Below, in pieces: positions 36,505-45,979 of a DNA stretch of 64,000 bases. Position numbers and translations under genes: made by a program. The notes below the pieces were generated by a model. That model was not told the origin of the DNA. It did not search any database and saw nothing but the letters and a program-made list of their open reading frames with translations. How positions within the stretch are numbered: the stretch's first letter is position 1; every line of letters starts with the position of its first letter. Origin of the DNA: Chitinophagaceae bacterium (GTDB lineage Bacteria > Bacteroidota > Bacteroidia > Chitinophagales > Chitinophagaceae); NCBI GenBank assembly GCA_947447825.1, contig CANFLL010000004.1, forward strand, positions 1-64,000, written 5' to 3'.

Positions 36505-37098
36505 ATGTTTACAGGAATAATTGAGCAAATGGGGCTTGTAGAAGCCATAGAAACGACAGGAACAAATGCTACGTTTTGGATTTCATCCCCTCTTTCAGCA
36601 GAACTTAAAATAGATCAAAGCGTTAGCCACAGTGGAGTGTGCCTTACAGTAGAAGAAATAAAGGACAATAAACATAGAGTAACTGCCATAGAAGAAACGC
36701 TCAACAAAACCAATCTGGGTACATGGAAAACAGGCACTTTGGTAAACTTAGAAAGATGCATGATAATGAACGGACGACTAGACGGACATATTGTGCAGGG
36801 ACATGTAGACGCAACGGCAGTGTGCATAAAGAAGCTGACGCTGAATGGTAGCTGGGAATATACCTTTGAGTTCGACACTCAGTTTGCCCATTTGGTGATA
36901 GAAAAAGGTTCTATCTCTGTTAATGGCACAAGCCTTACCTGTTTTAATGTTACCAACAACTCTTTTACGGTTGCCATTATTCCTTACACATTCGAACATA
37001 CTAACATGAGCCAACTTGAGGAAGGGCATTACATAAATGTTGAGTTTGATATTATTGGTAAATACATTCAACGGATGGCACAATTGAAAAAAGACTGA
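36505..37098 (+). CDS. ribE: Riboflavin synthase alpha chain
   Basis: Catalyses the final dismutation of 6,7-dimethyl-8-ribityllumazine to riboflavin. The 197-residue protein has the two tandem lumazine-binding repeats: MFTGIIEQMGLVE...SHSGVCLTV in the first, and LDGHIVQGHVDATA...SVNGTSLTCF in the second, with the MFTG N-terminus that is invariant in the family. No FMN riboswitch is visible in the short upstream gap. The next gene starts 11 bases after its stop. Confidence 0.95.
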   Translation: MFTGIIEQMGLVEAIETTGTNATFWISSPLSAELKIDQSVSHSGVCLTVEEIKDNKHRVTAIEETLNKTNLGTWKTGTLVNLERCMIMNGRLDGHIVQGHVDATAVCIKKLTLNGSWEYTFEFDTQFAHLVIEKGSISVNGTSLTCFNVTNNSFTVAIIPYTFEHTNMSQLEEGHYINVEFDIIGKYIQRMAQLKKD

Positions 37099-37109
37099 AA
37101 TATAGTTTT

Positions 37110-39134
37110 ATGAAAGACAAATTTTTGGGCTCTTACAGAAACTATCTTCTATTACTATTAATTTTATTGATTGCTTATCTGCCCTTATCCAGTTTTCTGT
37201 TTGCTTTAAAAAACGATGCTTTCACAGATAACTTTCCCGATAAATTCTTCTTTAGTTCCGCTCTTCATAGTGGTCATTTGCCGCTTTGGAATCCCTACAT
37301 GAATTTTGGCTTTCCTATTTATGCCGATTTCGGCTTTGCATTCTATAATCCTATTACTTGGTTGTTTGGAATAATAGGCTACAATGCCTTCACATTTACC
37401 ATAGAGGTTTTATTGTACATCTATTTGGCAGGGGTAAACATGTATCTACTTTGCAAGTATCTCTCCTTTCAAAACCGGGTTTGCTTGGCGGTTGCTTCTA
37501 TGTTTATGTGTTCTGGTTTTTTTGTAGGAAATCTGCAACATATTAACTTCTTAACTGCGACCGCCTTTGTGCCTTTGGTAGTAAAATATTTATTGTCTTC
37601 GCTCTCAAATCCGAGTTTAAAAAACAGTTTCTATTTAGCAATAGCTTTCTTTTTTGTTATCATGGGAGGGCATCCTGCAATACCAATTGCTACAGTTTAT
37701 TTTATGCTATTTATTACTGTATCGTTTTTGATAAATCATTCAGATTTTATTTTAAAAAGAATTGGTTACTTAATATTAGCAGCGGTAATCTTTCTTTCAC
37801 TAAGTATCCAAATAATATATAGTTATCTAAATATTCTCCCTTTTTATTCGAGAGGAATGCCGGTAGCCCAAGACGATTTAGCTAATGTGGGTACATCAAT
37901 CTCCTCTCTAATTTCATTTATTTTGCCTTATTCATCAACAAAAGGAGATGCCTTTTTTGGTACAGACTTGTCCATGAGAAATTTATATCTATCAATAGTG
38001 GCAATCCTTGTTATCGTTGCCATCAAGCCCACAAAGAAGTCTTTTCCTTTTATTATTATTGGCTCAATATTTTTCCTATTTGCTTTAGGAGGAGATATTA
38101 AGCATTTGCTATATAATCATTTGCCAGGGTTAAGCTATATACGTATCAATGGTGAATTTAGAATGTTTACTATCCTTTGCTTTTGTATTGCCGGTGGTTA
38201 TAACTTAAATTATCTACTTGATAATCTCCACGTTGAAGTATTTCAAAAGCATCTTAAAATCGTCGGACGGTATTTTCTTATGGCATTAGTCGTATTCTTT
38301 TTAATAGTTCTTGGTAATACGCTTACAGATATACATTTAAAAGAATCTAGTTTTAAGGTTTCTATTTCCTCTTTAAAAGAGTTTTTACATAACCTTTCTT
38401 TCAAGGATTGTTTACTAATAAGTACAGTTATAGCCATCATATTTATATCCACTTTTCTTGTTTTAATTAAAAAGAAACTATTCCGTCTAATTCCTTTTTT
38501 AATAATTCTTGATGTTACCATTAACCTATTTATTTATATGCCCATTACTGGTGTTGGGCAAAAGAGTGTTGCGTTTGTTCAAAGTATTTACAATAGAAGT
38601 CCGAAAGGAATACCTATTCCAAGTTTAACCCCTTTAGAAAAATTAGATAGCGTTTCTACAGAAGAAAGTAGTTTAGTGGGCGATTGGAGTTATTATAATA
38701 AACAAATAGGAACGAAGAAAATTACGGATTATCCATCCTATTTCCTCTCGCTCGAAAGTTATTTTAACAGTAATAATCCTTCTACCATCAATAAAAAACC
38801 ATATTTGTTTACCAAGGCTAATGACTCAAAAATTACTGTTAATAGCTATAACCCTCAAAATATTGAGATTACTTGTTCATCATCAAATGCAGACACATTG
38901 GTATTTCTGCAAAACAATTATAAGTTTTGGAGTGCAACACTGAATGGTAAGAATCAACCAATTAGTACGGCTTACAATTCGTTTATGGCAATTCCCATTC
39001 AGAAAGGGTTGAATAAAATTCAGTTTAATTATCAAGACAAAGGGTTGCTCATTTCGTTCTTGATAAGTATGTTGTTTTTTGTATTTTACACAATGAAAAT
39101 TTTTCTGGATAAGCGCAAAGCATCTGTCAATTAA
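37110..39134 (+). CDS. YfhO-family polytopic membrane protein
   Basis: A 674-residue protein with about a dozen hydrophobic segments. The YfhO-type signature lies in the first periplasmic loop: FPDKFFFSSALHSGHLPLWN, then PIYADFGFAFYNPITW. The C-terminal ~150 residues form an extracytoplasmic beta-rich domain (NIEITCSSSNADTLVFLQ) and a final membrane anchor. YfhO members are GT-C-like proteins needed for lipoteichoic acid glycosylation in Firmicutes; in Bacteroidota the substrate is unknown. The next gene, another GT-C protein, starts 5 bases later. Confidence 0.85.
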   Translation: MKDKFLGSYRNYLLLLLILLIAYLPLSSFLFALKNDAFTDNFPDKFFFSSALHSGHLPLWNPYMNFGFPIYADFGFAFYNPITWLFGIIGYNAFTFTIEVLLYIYLAGVNMYLLCKYLSFQNRVCLAVASMFMCSGFFVGNLQHINFLTATAFVPLVVKYLLSSLSNPSLKNSFYLAIAFFFVIMGGHPAIPIATVYFMLFITVSFLINHSDFILKRIGYLILAAVIFLSLSIQIIYSYLNILPFYSRGMPVAQDDLANVGTSISSLISFILPYSSTKGDAFFGTDLSMRNLYLSIVAILVIVAIKPTKKSFPFIIIGSIFFLFALGGDIKHLLYNHLPGLSYIRINGEFRMFTILCFCIAGGYNLNYLLDNLHVEVFQKHLKIVGRYFLMALVVFFLIVLGNTLTDIHLKESSFKVSISSLKEFLHNLSFKDCLLISTVIAIIFISTFLVLIKKKLFRLIPFLIILDVTINLFIYMPITGVGQKSVAFVQSIYNRSPKGIPIPSLTPLEKLDSVSTEESSLVGDWSYYNKQIGTKKITDYPSYFLSLESYFNSNNPSTINKKPYLFTKANDSKITVNSYNPQNIEITCSSSNADTLVFLQNNYKFWSATLNGKNQPISTAYNSFMAIPIQKGLNKIQFNYQDKGLLISFLISMLFFVFYTMKIFLDKRKASVN

Positions 39135-39139
39135 AATAT

Positions 39140-40882
39140 ATGCACTCAAAACACCTCAAGCAACTCTGTCTCATTACTGTTCTACTATTAGGAAGTACGC
39201 TGTTGTCGGTGTTTTTAATTCTTTTATCCCTCGATAGAAATGAACTTATTGCGCATATCATCCGCCTAACCAATAAACCCTATTTGCTCAATCTATTATC
39301 TAATAAAATACTCACTCCGCAAAAGTTTACAATCCTAAGATACGGTTTGCAGGTCTCAATTATTCTTGATTGTATAACAATTGCCTTATTGTATCGTTTT
39401 AGAAATGGGGTATTGTCGTTACTGAATTTTATTTTTTCTACCATTAAAAATTGTTTTGGTGCTATCAGCCTTGCGCATAATACAAGAAAAGAAAATATAC
39501 TTCTACTCATCATACTGGCAATTGTATTTTTAAAAGGATTGTATTACATTCTATCATTCGATTTACAATATGATGAAATGTGGAGTTACAATTACTTCAC
39601 TTCTCGCCCCGTTTATCTTATTTTCTTTAGTTATAATAACTATCCGATTTACGAACTAAGTACGCACCTGTTTAAATGGCTGCCTTTTTCTATGAAGGTG
39701 AACCTACGATTACCCCCTTTTTTGATGGGGATATTTTGCATTTTCGTGTTATTTGGTTGCACAAAAAAGATTACGTCACACTTTCTCACCGCCCTTGCAA
39801 GCGTCGTATTATTTGCTTGCATGCCCGTTTCGGTGTTTTACATGTTGTATGCACGAGGGGTAATGTTCGAACTTTTCTTTGCCGTTACAGCATTTTTTAG
39901 TCTTGTATTTCTTGTAAAAACTCAGCAAAAGAAAAAGTATTTGTTTCTATATGTTGCCTCAAACGTGTTAGGAGCGTATTCCATGCCTACTCATTTGTAT
40001 TTCTGGGCAGTGTTTTCTTTGGTATCATTTCTTTATTTTATCCTTTATCAAAAATCAGTAATAAAGTCTATCTTACTAAGCAATTTTCTAATCCTAGCCT
40101 TAATCGTATTGTGTTATTTGCCAGTATTTTTTGGCTCTGGATTGTCGTTTGTTTTTGGTGCACTTACAGATACCTCTCAATCCACAAATCTATTTGCCAA
40201 CACAATTGCTTACACCAAAGGCATCAATAACTTCTTTACTGGCAATGTTTATGGTTTGGTAATTCTATCTTTTATGTCTTTTGTCTTTTTGTTTTTATAT
40301 AAAACAGCGGATTACAAATACCTATTTACATTGCTACTGGTTAACCTATTTATCTTTTTGCCAAGTATAATCTATCTATTTCAACGTGTATTTATCCCCG
40401 AAAGAGCTTTGGCTTTTATTGGCTTAGTAATTCCTTTTTTAGGATGCACGCTATTTTATTTTACAAAAAATTCTCTCAAACAATATCAACAGTATTGCAT
40501 TCTTGCAATTGTTTTTATTGCTGGTTGCGCCATCAGTCATCGGCATGAATACCTAAATTGGAGTGTTCAAAAAGACAAGGATGCCATTAAGCTTTCTACC
40601 CTTTTTTTAAAGAATAAAATAGAGACTTGCTATGATAATTCGCCCACTTCCGAGTTCTATTATTTCTATCCAGCTTTAGAATATTATTTTAGTCAGCAGA
40701 AAAAAACTATCAACTTTAATATGGCGGAACCTAATAGTCAGCGATATAAACCATTACTTTCCACAGATAATTTTGATTGCATTATAGATAGCATTTATGC
40801 CAATGAAGAACCAAGAAGAGTAAAGTATAAAAAGATATTTACTGATAATGCTTATGGATTTAAAGTGTGGCGGTTGAAATAA
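39140..40882 (+). CDS. GT-C fold membrane glycosyltransferase (family 39-like)
   Basis: A 580-residue polytopic membrane protein. The conserved DLQYDEMWSYNYFTSRP after the first long periplasmic loop is the acidic motif typical of PMT/ArnT-type transferases that use lipid-linked sugars. About 10-12 membrane segments follow, with a soluble C-terminus. Probably adds a sugar to an envelope glycan or protein; acceptor unknown. It is 5 bases downstream of the YfhO gene. The stop codon TAA at 40880-40882 lies at the first unit of 21-bp array D. Confidence 0.8.
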   Translation: MHSKHLKQLCLITVLLLGSTLLSVFLILLSLDRNELIAHIIRLTNKPYLLNLLSNKILTPQKFTILRYGLQVSIILDCITIALLYRFRNGVLSLLNFIFSTIKNCFGAISLAHNTRKENILLLIILAIVFLKGLYYILSFDLQYDEMWSYNYFTSRPVYLIFFSYNNYPIYELSTHLFKWLPFSMKVNLRLPPFLMGIFCIFVLFGCTKKITSHFLTALASVVLFACMPVSVFYMLYARGVMFELFFAVTAFFSLVFLVKTQQKKKYLFLYVASNVLGAYSMPTHLYFWAVFSLVSFLYFILYQKSVIKSILLSNFLILALIVLCYLPVFFGSGLSFVFGALTDTSQSTNLFANTIAYTKGINNFFTGNVYGLVILSFMSFVFLFLYKTADYKYLFTLLLVNLFIFLPSIIYLFQRVFIPERALAFIGLVIPFLGCTLFYFTKNSLKQYQQYCILAIVFIAGCAISHRHEYLNWSVQKDKDAIKLSTLFLKNKIETCYDNSPTSEFYYFYPALEYYFSQQKKTINFNMAEPNSQRYKPLLSTDNFDCIIDSIYANEEPRRVKYKKIFTDNAYGFKVWRLK

Positions 40883-41142
40883 GGCTAACCAAATGCGACA
40901 AAAGCCTAAGCAAATGCCGCATAAGGTTGAACAAATATGATATAAGGTTAACCAAATGCGACAAAAGCCTAAGCAAATGCCGCATAAGGTTGAACAAATA
41001 TGATATAAGGTTAACCAAATGCGACGAAAGGCTTCCCAAATGCCGCATAAGGTTGAACAAATGCGACAAAAGTTTAGCCTAATGCCACATAATGTTAACC
41101 TAATGCCACATAAGGTTAGCCCAATACGACACACCTTTGAAC
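40881..41142. repeat. 21-bp array D: AAGGTTAACCAAATGC units with 63-bp super-repeat
   Basis: Twelve units and a degenerate thirteenth start at 40881, 40902, 40923, 40944, 40965, 40986, 41007, 41028, 41049, 41070, 41091, 41112 and 41133, exactly 21 apart. The unit head varies around AAGGTTAACC (GGTTAACC is a dyad); the tail alternates AAATGCGACAA, AAATGCCGCAT and AAATATGATAT. The first seven units form a 63-bp super-repeat. It lies between convergent genes and overlaps the stop codon of the left one. The four ORFs in the track over it are artefacts of the period. Confidence 0.95.
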
Positions 41143-41155
41143 ATTTAAGCCTAAA

Positions 41156-41776
41156 CTATTCCTTTATCGTTTCCATCTTTTTCTTGCAAACCATTAGGCT
41201 CAGATAGATGGTAATAACAGCTATCAGCATCCCGCCTGCTATATCTCTGGGAAAATGTTCAGCCAAGTATATTCTAGAAAATCCTACTAAAGAAGCGTAA
41301 ATAAATCCAATTGAAACTATCCATCTGCCCGATATTGCCAAGCAGGCAATAAAGAAAACGGTGAAAGCGGTGGCTGTATGACCCGATGGAAAACTGTGCA
41401 CTTTGTACAATTCTACGCCAGGAACGGTGTGAATTTGATTGGCATTTGTGATGGCTTTTGTGGGGCGAGCTTGTTCGGGCAATACGTTTTTTAACCCTTG
41501 AACAAACAAAGTAGAGATTACAAAACAGGCTATCAATAACCAAATAAAATCTCTTCGGAGGGTTAAAACTAATGCTAAGGCTGTAACCCAAGGCAATACT
41601 TCGCCAAAGCGAGTGATGGTAGAAAAGAAGAAATCTGCAACCTTTCCTTGGTCTTGATTGAGTAATAAAAAGAAGGATTCTTTATTGAAAAGAAAGGAGG
41701 CAATAAGTAATAATGTGGCCACAACTGTGGTTGCAATAGTGGCTATGCTGAGATTTGAATAATTTAATGTTCGCAT
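41156..41776 (-). CDS. PAP2-superfamily membrane phosphatase
   Basis: A 206-residue protein with about five or six membrane segments and the three PAP2 motifs: KNVLPEQARP (K-x6-RP), FPSGHTATAF (PSGH), and SRIYLAEHFPRDIAGG (SR-x5-H-x3-D). Such enzymes dephosphorylate lipid phosphates, for example undecaprenyl pyrophosphate or lipid A. The substrate is not determined by sequence. Its stop lies 14 bases beyond array D. Confidence 0.9.
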   Translation of the reverse strand: MRTLNYSNLSIATIATTVVATLLLIASFLFNKESFFLLLNQDQGKVADFFFSTITRFGEVLPWVTALALVLTLRRDFIWLLIACFVISTLFVQGLKNVLPEQARPTKAITNANQIHTVPGVELYKVHSFPSGHTATAFTVFFIACLAISGRWIVSIGFIYASLVGFSRIYLAEHFPRDIAGGMLIAVITIYLSLMVCKKKMETIKE

Positions 41777-41872
41777 GTATTACCTATTAATAAACACAAA
41801 AGAAAGAAAAGGAATTGCTACCAATGATTGTTATAGGTAAAAAAGGTTTATTAAAGGGAGTAATAATTGCAC

Positions 41873-41972
41873 TTTACCACAAAGTTCACAAAGAAGAAAC
41901 ACGAAGAACACAAGGTAAAACAGGGTACACAAAGTTCTTGATAGTAATTTTACCTTGTGTTCTTTGTGGTAA
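41873..41972. repeat. 'tttaccacaaag' dispersed hairpin
   Basis: The arms TTTACCACAAAG and AACACAAGGTAAAA pair with TTTTACCTTGTGTTCTTTGT and GGTAAA. It lies between the PAP2 gene and tmk. A member of the dispersed hairpin family. Confidence 0.75.
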
Positions 41973-41985
41973 AATTTTCCTCGGA

Positions 41986-42600
41986 TTATAAATTATCTAG
42001 TTCCTTCCAAATGTCGTCGGCAATTGCGGCTACAGATTGATTGCCATTTATAAAAACAATTTTTTCTTCTCCCTTCAATTTCTCGAATGACTCTAAATAC
42101 TTTGCCTTTACTTGCTGCAAGTTTTCGAGGGTTTCATAAAGTTCTATCGTGCCTCTTGTGCTATTTAATCGCTTCATAGAAACTTCTGGATCAACATCTA
42201 TAAAGAAGTTTACATCGGGCTTCAAGGTAGCAGCACTTAGTGCATTGGCCGCAATTACCCAATCAATATCCACATGAACACCATGATAGGCATACGATGA
42301 AAAGTAATATCTATCAGAAATAACGGTGTAGCCTTCCTCCATCTTTTTCAATAATCCGTTAATCTCATTGTGCAAATGATCTAACCTGTCGGCCACATTT
42401 AGGGCGGCAATGGTTTTATGGTCGGCATTCATACGTCCCTTAAAAATGTTACGTACCAAGGAACCAATGGGGCTGTCGGTAGGTTCGAACGTAGTGTAAA
42501 CCTTATGCCCAGCAGCAATCAGCTTTTCGGTTAATAACTTCACCTGCGTGCTTTTTCCGCTACCATCAATACCCTCGAATACTATAAATAATTGTTTCAT
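41986..42600 (-). CDS. tmk: Thymidylate kinase
   Basis: Phosphorylates dTMP to dTDP for DNA synthesis. The track start is a GTG inside a repeat-like sequence; the ATG at 42600 gives MKQLFIVFEGIDGSGKSTQ, the normal N-terminus with P-loop, and 204 residues. Other motifs: FEPTDSPIG (substrate Glu/Asp region), DRYYFSSYAYHG (DR-Y), and DVNFFIDVDPEVSMKRL. Stands between hairpin repeats and the membrane protein upstream. Confidence 0.95.
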   Translation of the reverse strand: MKQLFIVFEGIDGSGKSTQVKLLTEKLIAAGHKVYTTFEPTDSPIGSLVRNIFKGRMNADHKTIAALNVADRLDHLHNEINGLLKKMEEGYTVISDRYYFSSYAYHGVHVDIDWVIAANALSAATLKPDVNFFIDVDPEVSMKRLNSTRGTIELYETLENLQQVKAKYLESFEKLKGEEKIVFINGNQSVAAIADDIWKELDNL

Positions 42601-42700
42601 GTAAGTGTGATTAAAATGATTTGTTTCTTTTACCACAAAGGTTTGTTGTCACCTTTATTCAATCCAAATCCTTGTGTTGTTTGAGGCGAATACTCTTTCC

Positions 42701-43960
42701 CTATCCCCTCTTTTTCTCTTTCCCTAATGAAGAAAAAGGAATCATAGCCACTAACGGTGTAATTAAAATGGGAAGCATCAAGCTTCTGTATCTAACAATT
42801 GCGCCTGTAAATGTTACCGTAAAGCCATCCAATAATAAAACGCTCAAGGCTAAATAGAGACAGCAAATATAAAAGGGAGGCATTAGTCTTTTGTGTTTTG
42901 CAAATATTAAAAAAGCAATTAGGATGCAAGCATTGAAAAGTGTTTCTCCAAAAGCCATCAGGTAAGCTATGTTTTTAATCTCGGAAAAGTGCGGTCTGAT
43001 GAATGCAACATCTAAAGCTGTAGGCAGGTAATGAATAACACTTTCTGTAGTAGGCATCAAGGTAGGAACATTGATAGCAGAGTTTCCCTTTAGTAGTAAA
43101 AACTCGTGCTGTTTGTTTGCCACATAAAAGAGCGCATTGTAATGGTCGCCCAAAAGTGCCACAGCCATCAATGCCAAGATGCCACCAGAGTAGACAGCAA
43201 AGAAATAAAACTGGTGCCGTTGATTGTTTCTATCGGCTAACCACCAACTAAGCACAGCCGGAAACAAGGCAATAGCTACATAACTTTTGATGAAGAAGAT
43301 AAGCAGAAAAGAAAAAGCAATCATGAGGTAGTGCTTGCTACTGCTTTCCTTTTTGATAACCCGATTGAAGCAATAGAAGAACATCCCCAAAGCAGAAAGA
43401 AGAATCCCATCTTTATGTATGCCACTCCCCCAGAATAAAAAGGAGGGCATCAAAAAAATAGGAATAAGCAATAAATACTGGTGAACATTGGTAAAAGATT
43501 TTACTAGCCAATAAAAAGCAACCAATCCAAAGAGGTGGAGGAAGTTGAAAAATAGGATGTTAGTGAAGTAATTAGTACGGCTAAATACATTACAGATAGC
43601 AAGGAATTTAATTATCAGGTTGTCTTTCAGATCGTTCCAATAAGAGTTGGATCCAGAAAACAAGCCGCCCCTTTCAGCGTAATTGCTCATAAAAAGAGAT
43701 TTTACAAACAAGAGAGGGTTGTGTAGTAGCAATTCTGTTTCGGGGAGGCTTTCTCTATAAAAGCGCCAAGTATCTGCCCCTGCCCGTTGTGCCGGAAAGT
43801 TGAAATACATGCCATAAGCCACACCAGCAAAGACTTTTAGTACAAATAAGCCCACCAGTAGCCACCAAGCAATGCCCGACTTTTTTAAAAAGGGGATGCG
43901 TGTAATGATAAAACTAAACAGCAGGAGGTATAATAAAAATGGGATGATGTCTACTTTCAT
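42701..43960 (-). CDS. Polytopic membrane protein of unknown function, possibly envelope glycan-related
   Basis: The track start is a GTG inside a hairpin repeat; the ATG at 43960 gives 419 residues (MKVDIIPFLLYLLLFSF). There are about 10 hydrophobic segments with a conserved-looking periplasmic loop (QRAGADTWRFYRE) and FWGSGIHKDGILLSALG in the middle, reminiscent of EpsG/Wzy-like or GT-C proteins. I cannot assign a family. It lies upstream of tmk with 100 bases between. Confidence 0.7.
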   Translation of the reverse strand: MKVDIIPFLLYLLLFSFIITRIPFLKKSGIAWWLLVGLFVLKVFAGVAYGMYFNFPAQRAGADTWRFYRESLPETELLLHNPLLFVKSLFMSNYAERGGLFSGSNSYWNDLKDNLIIKFLAICNVFSRTNYFTNILFFNFLHLFGLVAFYWLVKSFTNVHQYLLLIPIFLMPSFLFWGSGIHKDGILLSALGMFFYCFNRVIKKESSSKHYLMIAFSFLLIFFIKSYVAIALFPAVLSWWLADRNNQRHQFYFFAVYSGGILALMAVALLGDHYNALFYVANKQHEFLLLKGNSAINVPTLMPTTESVIHYLPTALDVAFIRPHFSEIKNIAYLMAFGETLFNACILIAFLIFAKHKRLMPPFYICCLYLALSVLLLDGFTVTFTGAIVRYRSLMLPILITPLVAMIPFSSLGKEKKRG

Positions 43961-43972
43961 TGAAGTTATTTT

Positions 43973-44055
43973 TTGCCACTGAGGCACAGAGAAAACAGAG
44001 AAGAAATATGTAGAAACATAACTTATTTTCTGTTTTCTCTGTGCCTCAGTGGCAA
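43973..44055. repeat. 'ttgccactgaggcacagag' perfect hairpin
   Basis: Perfect 27-base arms (TTGCCACTGAGGCACAGAGA plus AAACAGA and the complement) at 43973-43999 and 44029-44055, with a 29-base loop. It occupies the whole gap between the GxxExxY gene and the membrane protein. Confidence 0.9.
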
Positions 44056-44064
44056 TCTTTATTC

Positions 44065-44463
44065 TTAATAAATTACTCTTTTTATATCCAACCTAAGTTT
44101 TCCAAAATTTAATATAAGACCAACCTTACAGCCAGATATTTTCAAATAGTTGATTACTTGGGCATAATCCTCGTCCGAAATGCCACCTTCTTTTGCTTTT
44201 ACTTCAAGCACTACGATATCATCAACAATAAAATCTGCGTAGAACTTATGTGCCAAAACAATATCCTTGTATGGAATAAAGTATTCTTTTTCGCGCTCAA
44301 AAGGAATTGTATGGGCATTAAACTCATACTCAAATGCATCTTTATACACGATTTCAAGAAACCCTGAGCCAAGTGTTTTGTGAACTTCAACGCCAATACC
44401 TATTATGGTATCAGTTTCTCCTTGTAATGGATACTTGTTTTTATCAAAAATTTGCTGAGCCAT
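44065..44463 (-). CDS. GxxExxY family protein
   Basis: A 132-residue protein with the name-giving motif GSGFLEIVYKDAF, then FEREKEYFIPYKDIVLAHKF, ADFIVDDIVVLEVKA (a D...E-x-K arrangement typical of PD-(D/E)xK nuclease-like folds), and a C-terminal QVINYLKISGCKVGLILNFG. Function unproven; often on mobile or variable DNA. Here it is bracketed on both sides by 'ccacagagg' hairpin repeats, which suggests it moved or was gained with them. Confidence 0.88.
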   Translation of the reverse strand: MAQQIFDKNKYPLQGETDTIIGIGVEVHKTLGSGFLEIVYKDAFEYEFNAHTIPFEREKEYFIPYKDIVLAHKFYADFIVDDIVVLEVKAKEGGISDEDYAQVINYLKISGCKVGLILNFGKLRLDIKRVIY

Positions 44464-44472
44464 AATTATTTA

Positions 44473-44552
44473 TTTGCCACAGAGGTACGGAGAATACATA
44501 GAAAAGGTAAACTATAATTTTCCTCCACTTTTTTCTGTGCCTCAGTGGCAAA
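44473..44552. repeat. 'tttgccacagagg' hairpin
   Basis: Imperfect arms TTTGCCACAGAGGTACGGAG and CTGTGCCTCAGTGGCAAA. Same family as 43973-44055, on the other side of the GxxExxY gene. Confidence 0.8.
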
Positions 44553-44555
44553 TCT

Positions 44556-45839
44556 TTACCCCACTATCACTAAGTAATAATTCTTCTTGCCTTTTTGCAC
44601 CAAAATATATTTGCTTTGTAGTAAATCTTCTGCCGCAAGAGTTGCTTTCTCCGCACCAATCTTTACCTTATTTACAGATAGTCCACCGGCCTGCAGCATT
44701 TTCTTTGCTTCACCCTTACTTGGAAATATCTGAGAATCGGCCAAGAAAGAAACCAAATCATATCCTGCCGCCAACTGCTCTTTGCTGATGTTTACCGTAG
44801 GCACACCATCCAACACTTGCAGCAATTGTTCCTCGTTAAGCGATTGCAAAACAGACGCTGTATCATTGCTAAATAAAATCTCGCTTGCTTTCACAGCAAA
44901 ATCATACTCTTCTCTGCCGTGTACAAACACACTTAGTTCTTCGGCAAGCTTCTTTTGCAATAATCGTTGATGTGGTGCGGCTTCATGTTCAGCTATCAAA
45001 GCATCGATGGTTTCTTTAGATAAAAGTGTAAACAATTTTATCCATTTCTTCGCATCATCATCGCTTGCATTAAGCCAGAACTGGTAAAACTGATAAGGAC
45101 TTGTTTTCTTGGCATCCAACCAGATATTGCCTTTTTCTGTTTTGCCAAACTTGCCGCCATCGGCTTTTGTAACCAACGGACAGGTGAAGGCATACGCTTC
45201 GCCGCCCATCTTTCTGCGTATCAGTTCGGTGCCGGTGGTGATGTTTCCCCATTGGTCACTACCGCCCATTTGCAGTTTGCAGTTCTTGTTTTTATACAGC
45301 CAGTAAAAATCGTAACCCTGAATCAGTTGGTACGTAAACTCCGTGAAGCTGATGCCGCTTTCGCCTTCAATACGTTTGCGCACGCTATCCTTACTCATCA
45401 TATAGTTTACGGTAATATGCTTGCCCACATCGCGGATGAAACTCAGAAAGTCGATTTCCTTAAACCAATCGTAGTTGTTTACCATTTCGGCGCAGTTAGG
45501 TTTGGAAGCATCAAAGTCCAGAAACTTTTCCAGTTGCTTCTTCACTCCAGCTTGGTTGTGCAGCAGAATATCTTCGCTCAATAAATTCCTTTCCTCACTT
45601 TTTCCGCTTGGGTCGCCCACCATTCCGGTAGCGCCACCCACCAAAGCGATGGGCTTATGACCAGCCTTTTGCAAATGCACCAACAACAATATCGGCACCA
45701 AACTACCAATGTGTAAACTATCCGAAGTGGGGTCGAAGCCAATATAGGCACTCGTCATTTCCTTGTTTAATTGCTCTTCTGTGCCCGGCATTATATCCTG
45801 CAACATGCCTCTCCAACGCAGTTCTTCTATTAATGTCAT
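44556..45839 (-). CDS. tyrS: Tyrosyl-tRNA synthetase
   Basis: Charges tRNA-Tyr. The track start is a TTG; the ATG at 45839 gives [19 protein letters not shown] and 427 residues. Class I features: [18 protein letters not shown] (HIGH-type), [39 protein letters not shown], and [12 protein letters not shown] (KMSKS-type). A C-terminal S4-like domain follows ([18 protein letters not shown]). On the minus strand TACTTTTG at 45855-45862 fits a -7 element 16 bases upstream, which supports the shorter start. Confidence 0.96.
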   Translation of the reverse strand: MTLIEELRWRGMLQDIMPGTEEQLNKEMTSAYIGFDPTSDSLHIGSLVPILLLVHLQKAGHKPIALVGGATGMVGDPSGKSEERNLLSEDILLHNQAGVKKQLEKFLDFDASKPNCAEMVNNYDWFKEIDFLSFIRDVGKHITVNYMMSKDSVRKRIEGESGISFTEFTYQLIQGYDFYWLYKNKNCKLQMGGSDQWGNITTGTELIRRKMGGEAYAFTCPLVTKADGGKFGKTEKGNIWLDAKKTSPYQFYQFWLNASDDDAKKWIKLFTLLSKETIDALIAEHEAAPHQRLLQKKLAEELSVFVHGREEYDFAVKASEILFSNDTASVLQSLNEEQLLQVLDGVPTVNISKEQLAAGYDLVSFLADSQIFPSKGEAKKMLQAGGLSVNKVKIGAEKATLAAEDLLQSKYILVQKGKKNYYLVIVG

Positions 45840-45979
45840 CCTAATTATTTGCAACAAAAGTAACTACTTAGGCATTTCGGTGATTAATTGAAAAAAATAG
45901 ATATTGAGGGATGAGGGCGTTAATGCTATGTAGTTTTATATGATTAATGTTTGGCTTTGCGATAACCTGATTGAAATAG

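Noticed and set aside
40754-41207. Four ORFs over array D
   Set aside because: Same artefact: repeats open in several frames, overlapping the real GT-C and PAP2 genes.
43961-43987. GTG start of the 428-aa membrane protein in the track
   Set aside because: It lies inside a hairpin repeat; the ATG at 43960 gives a normal membrane N-terminus.
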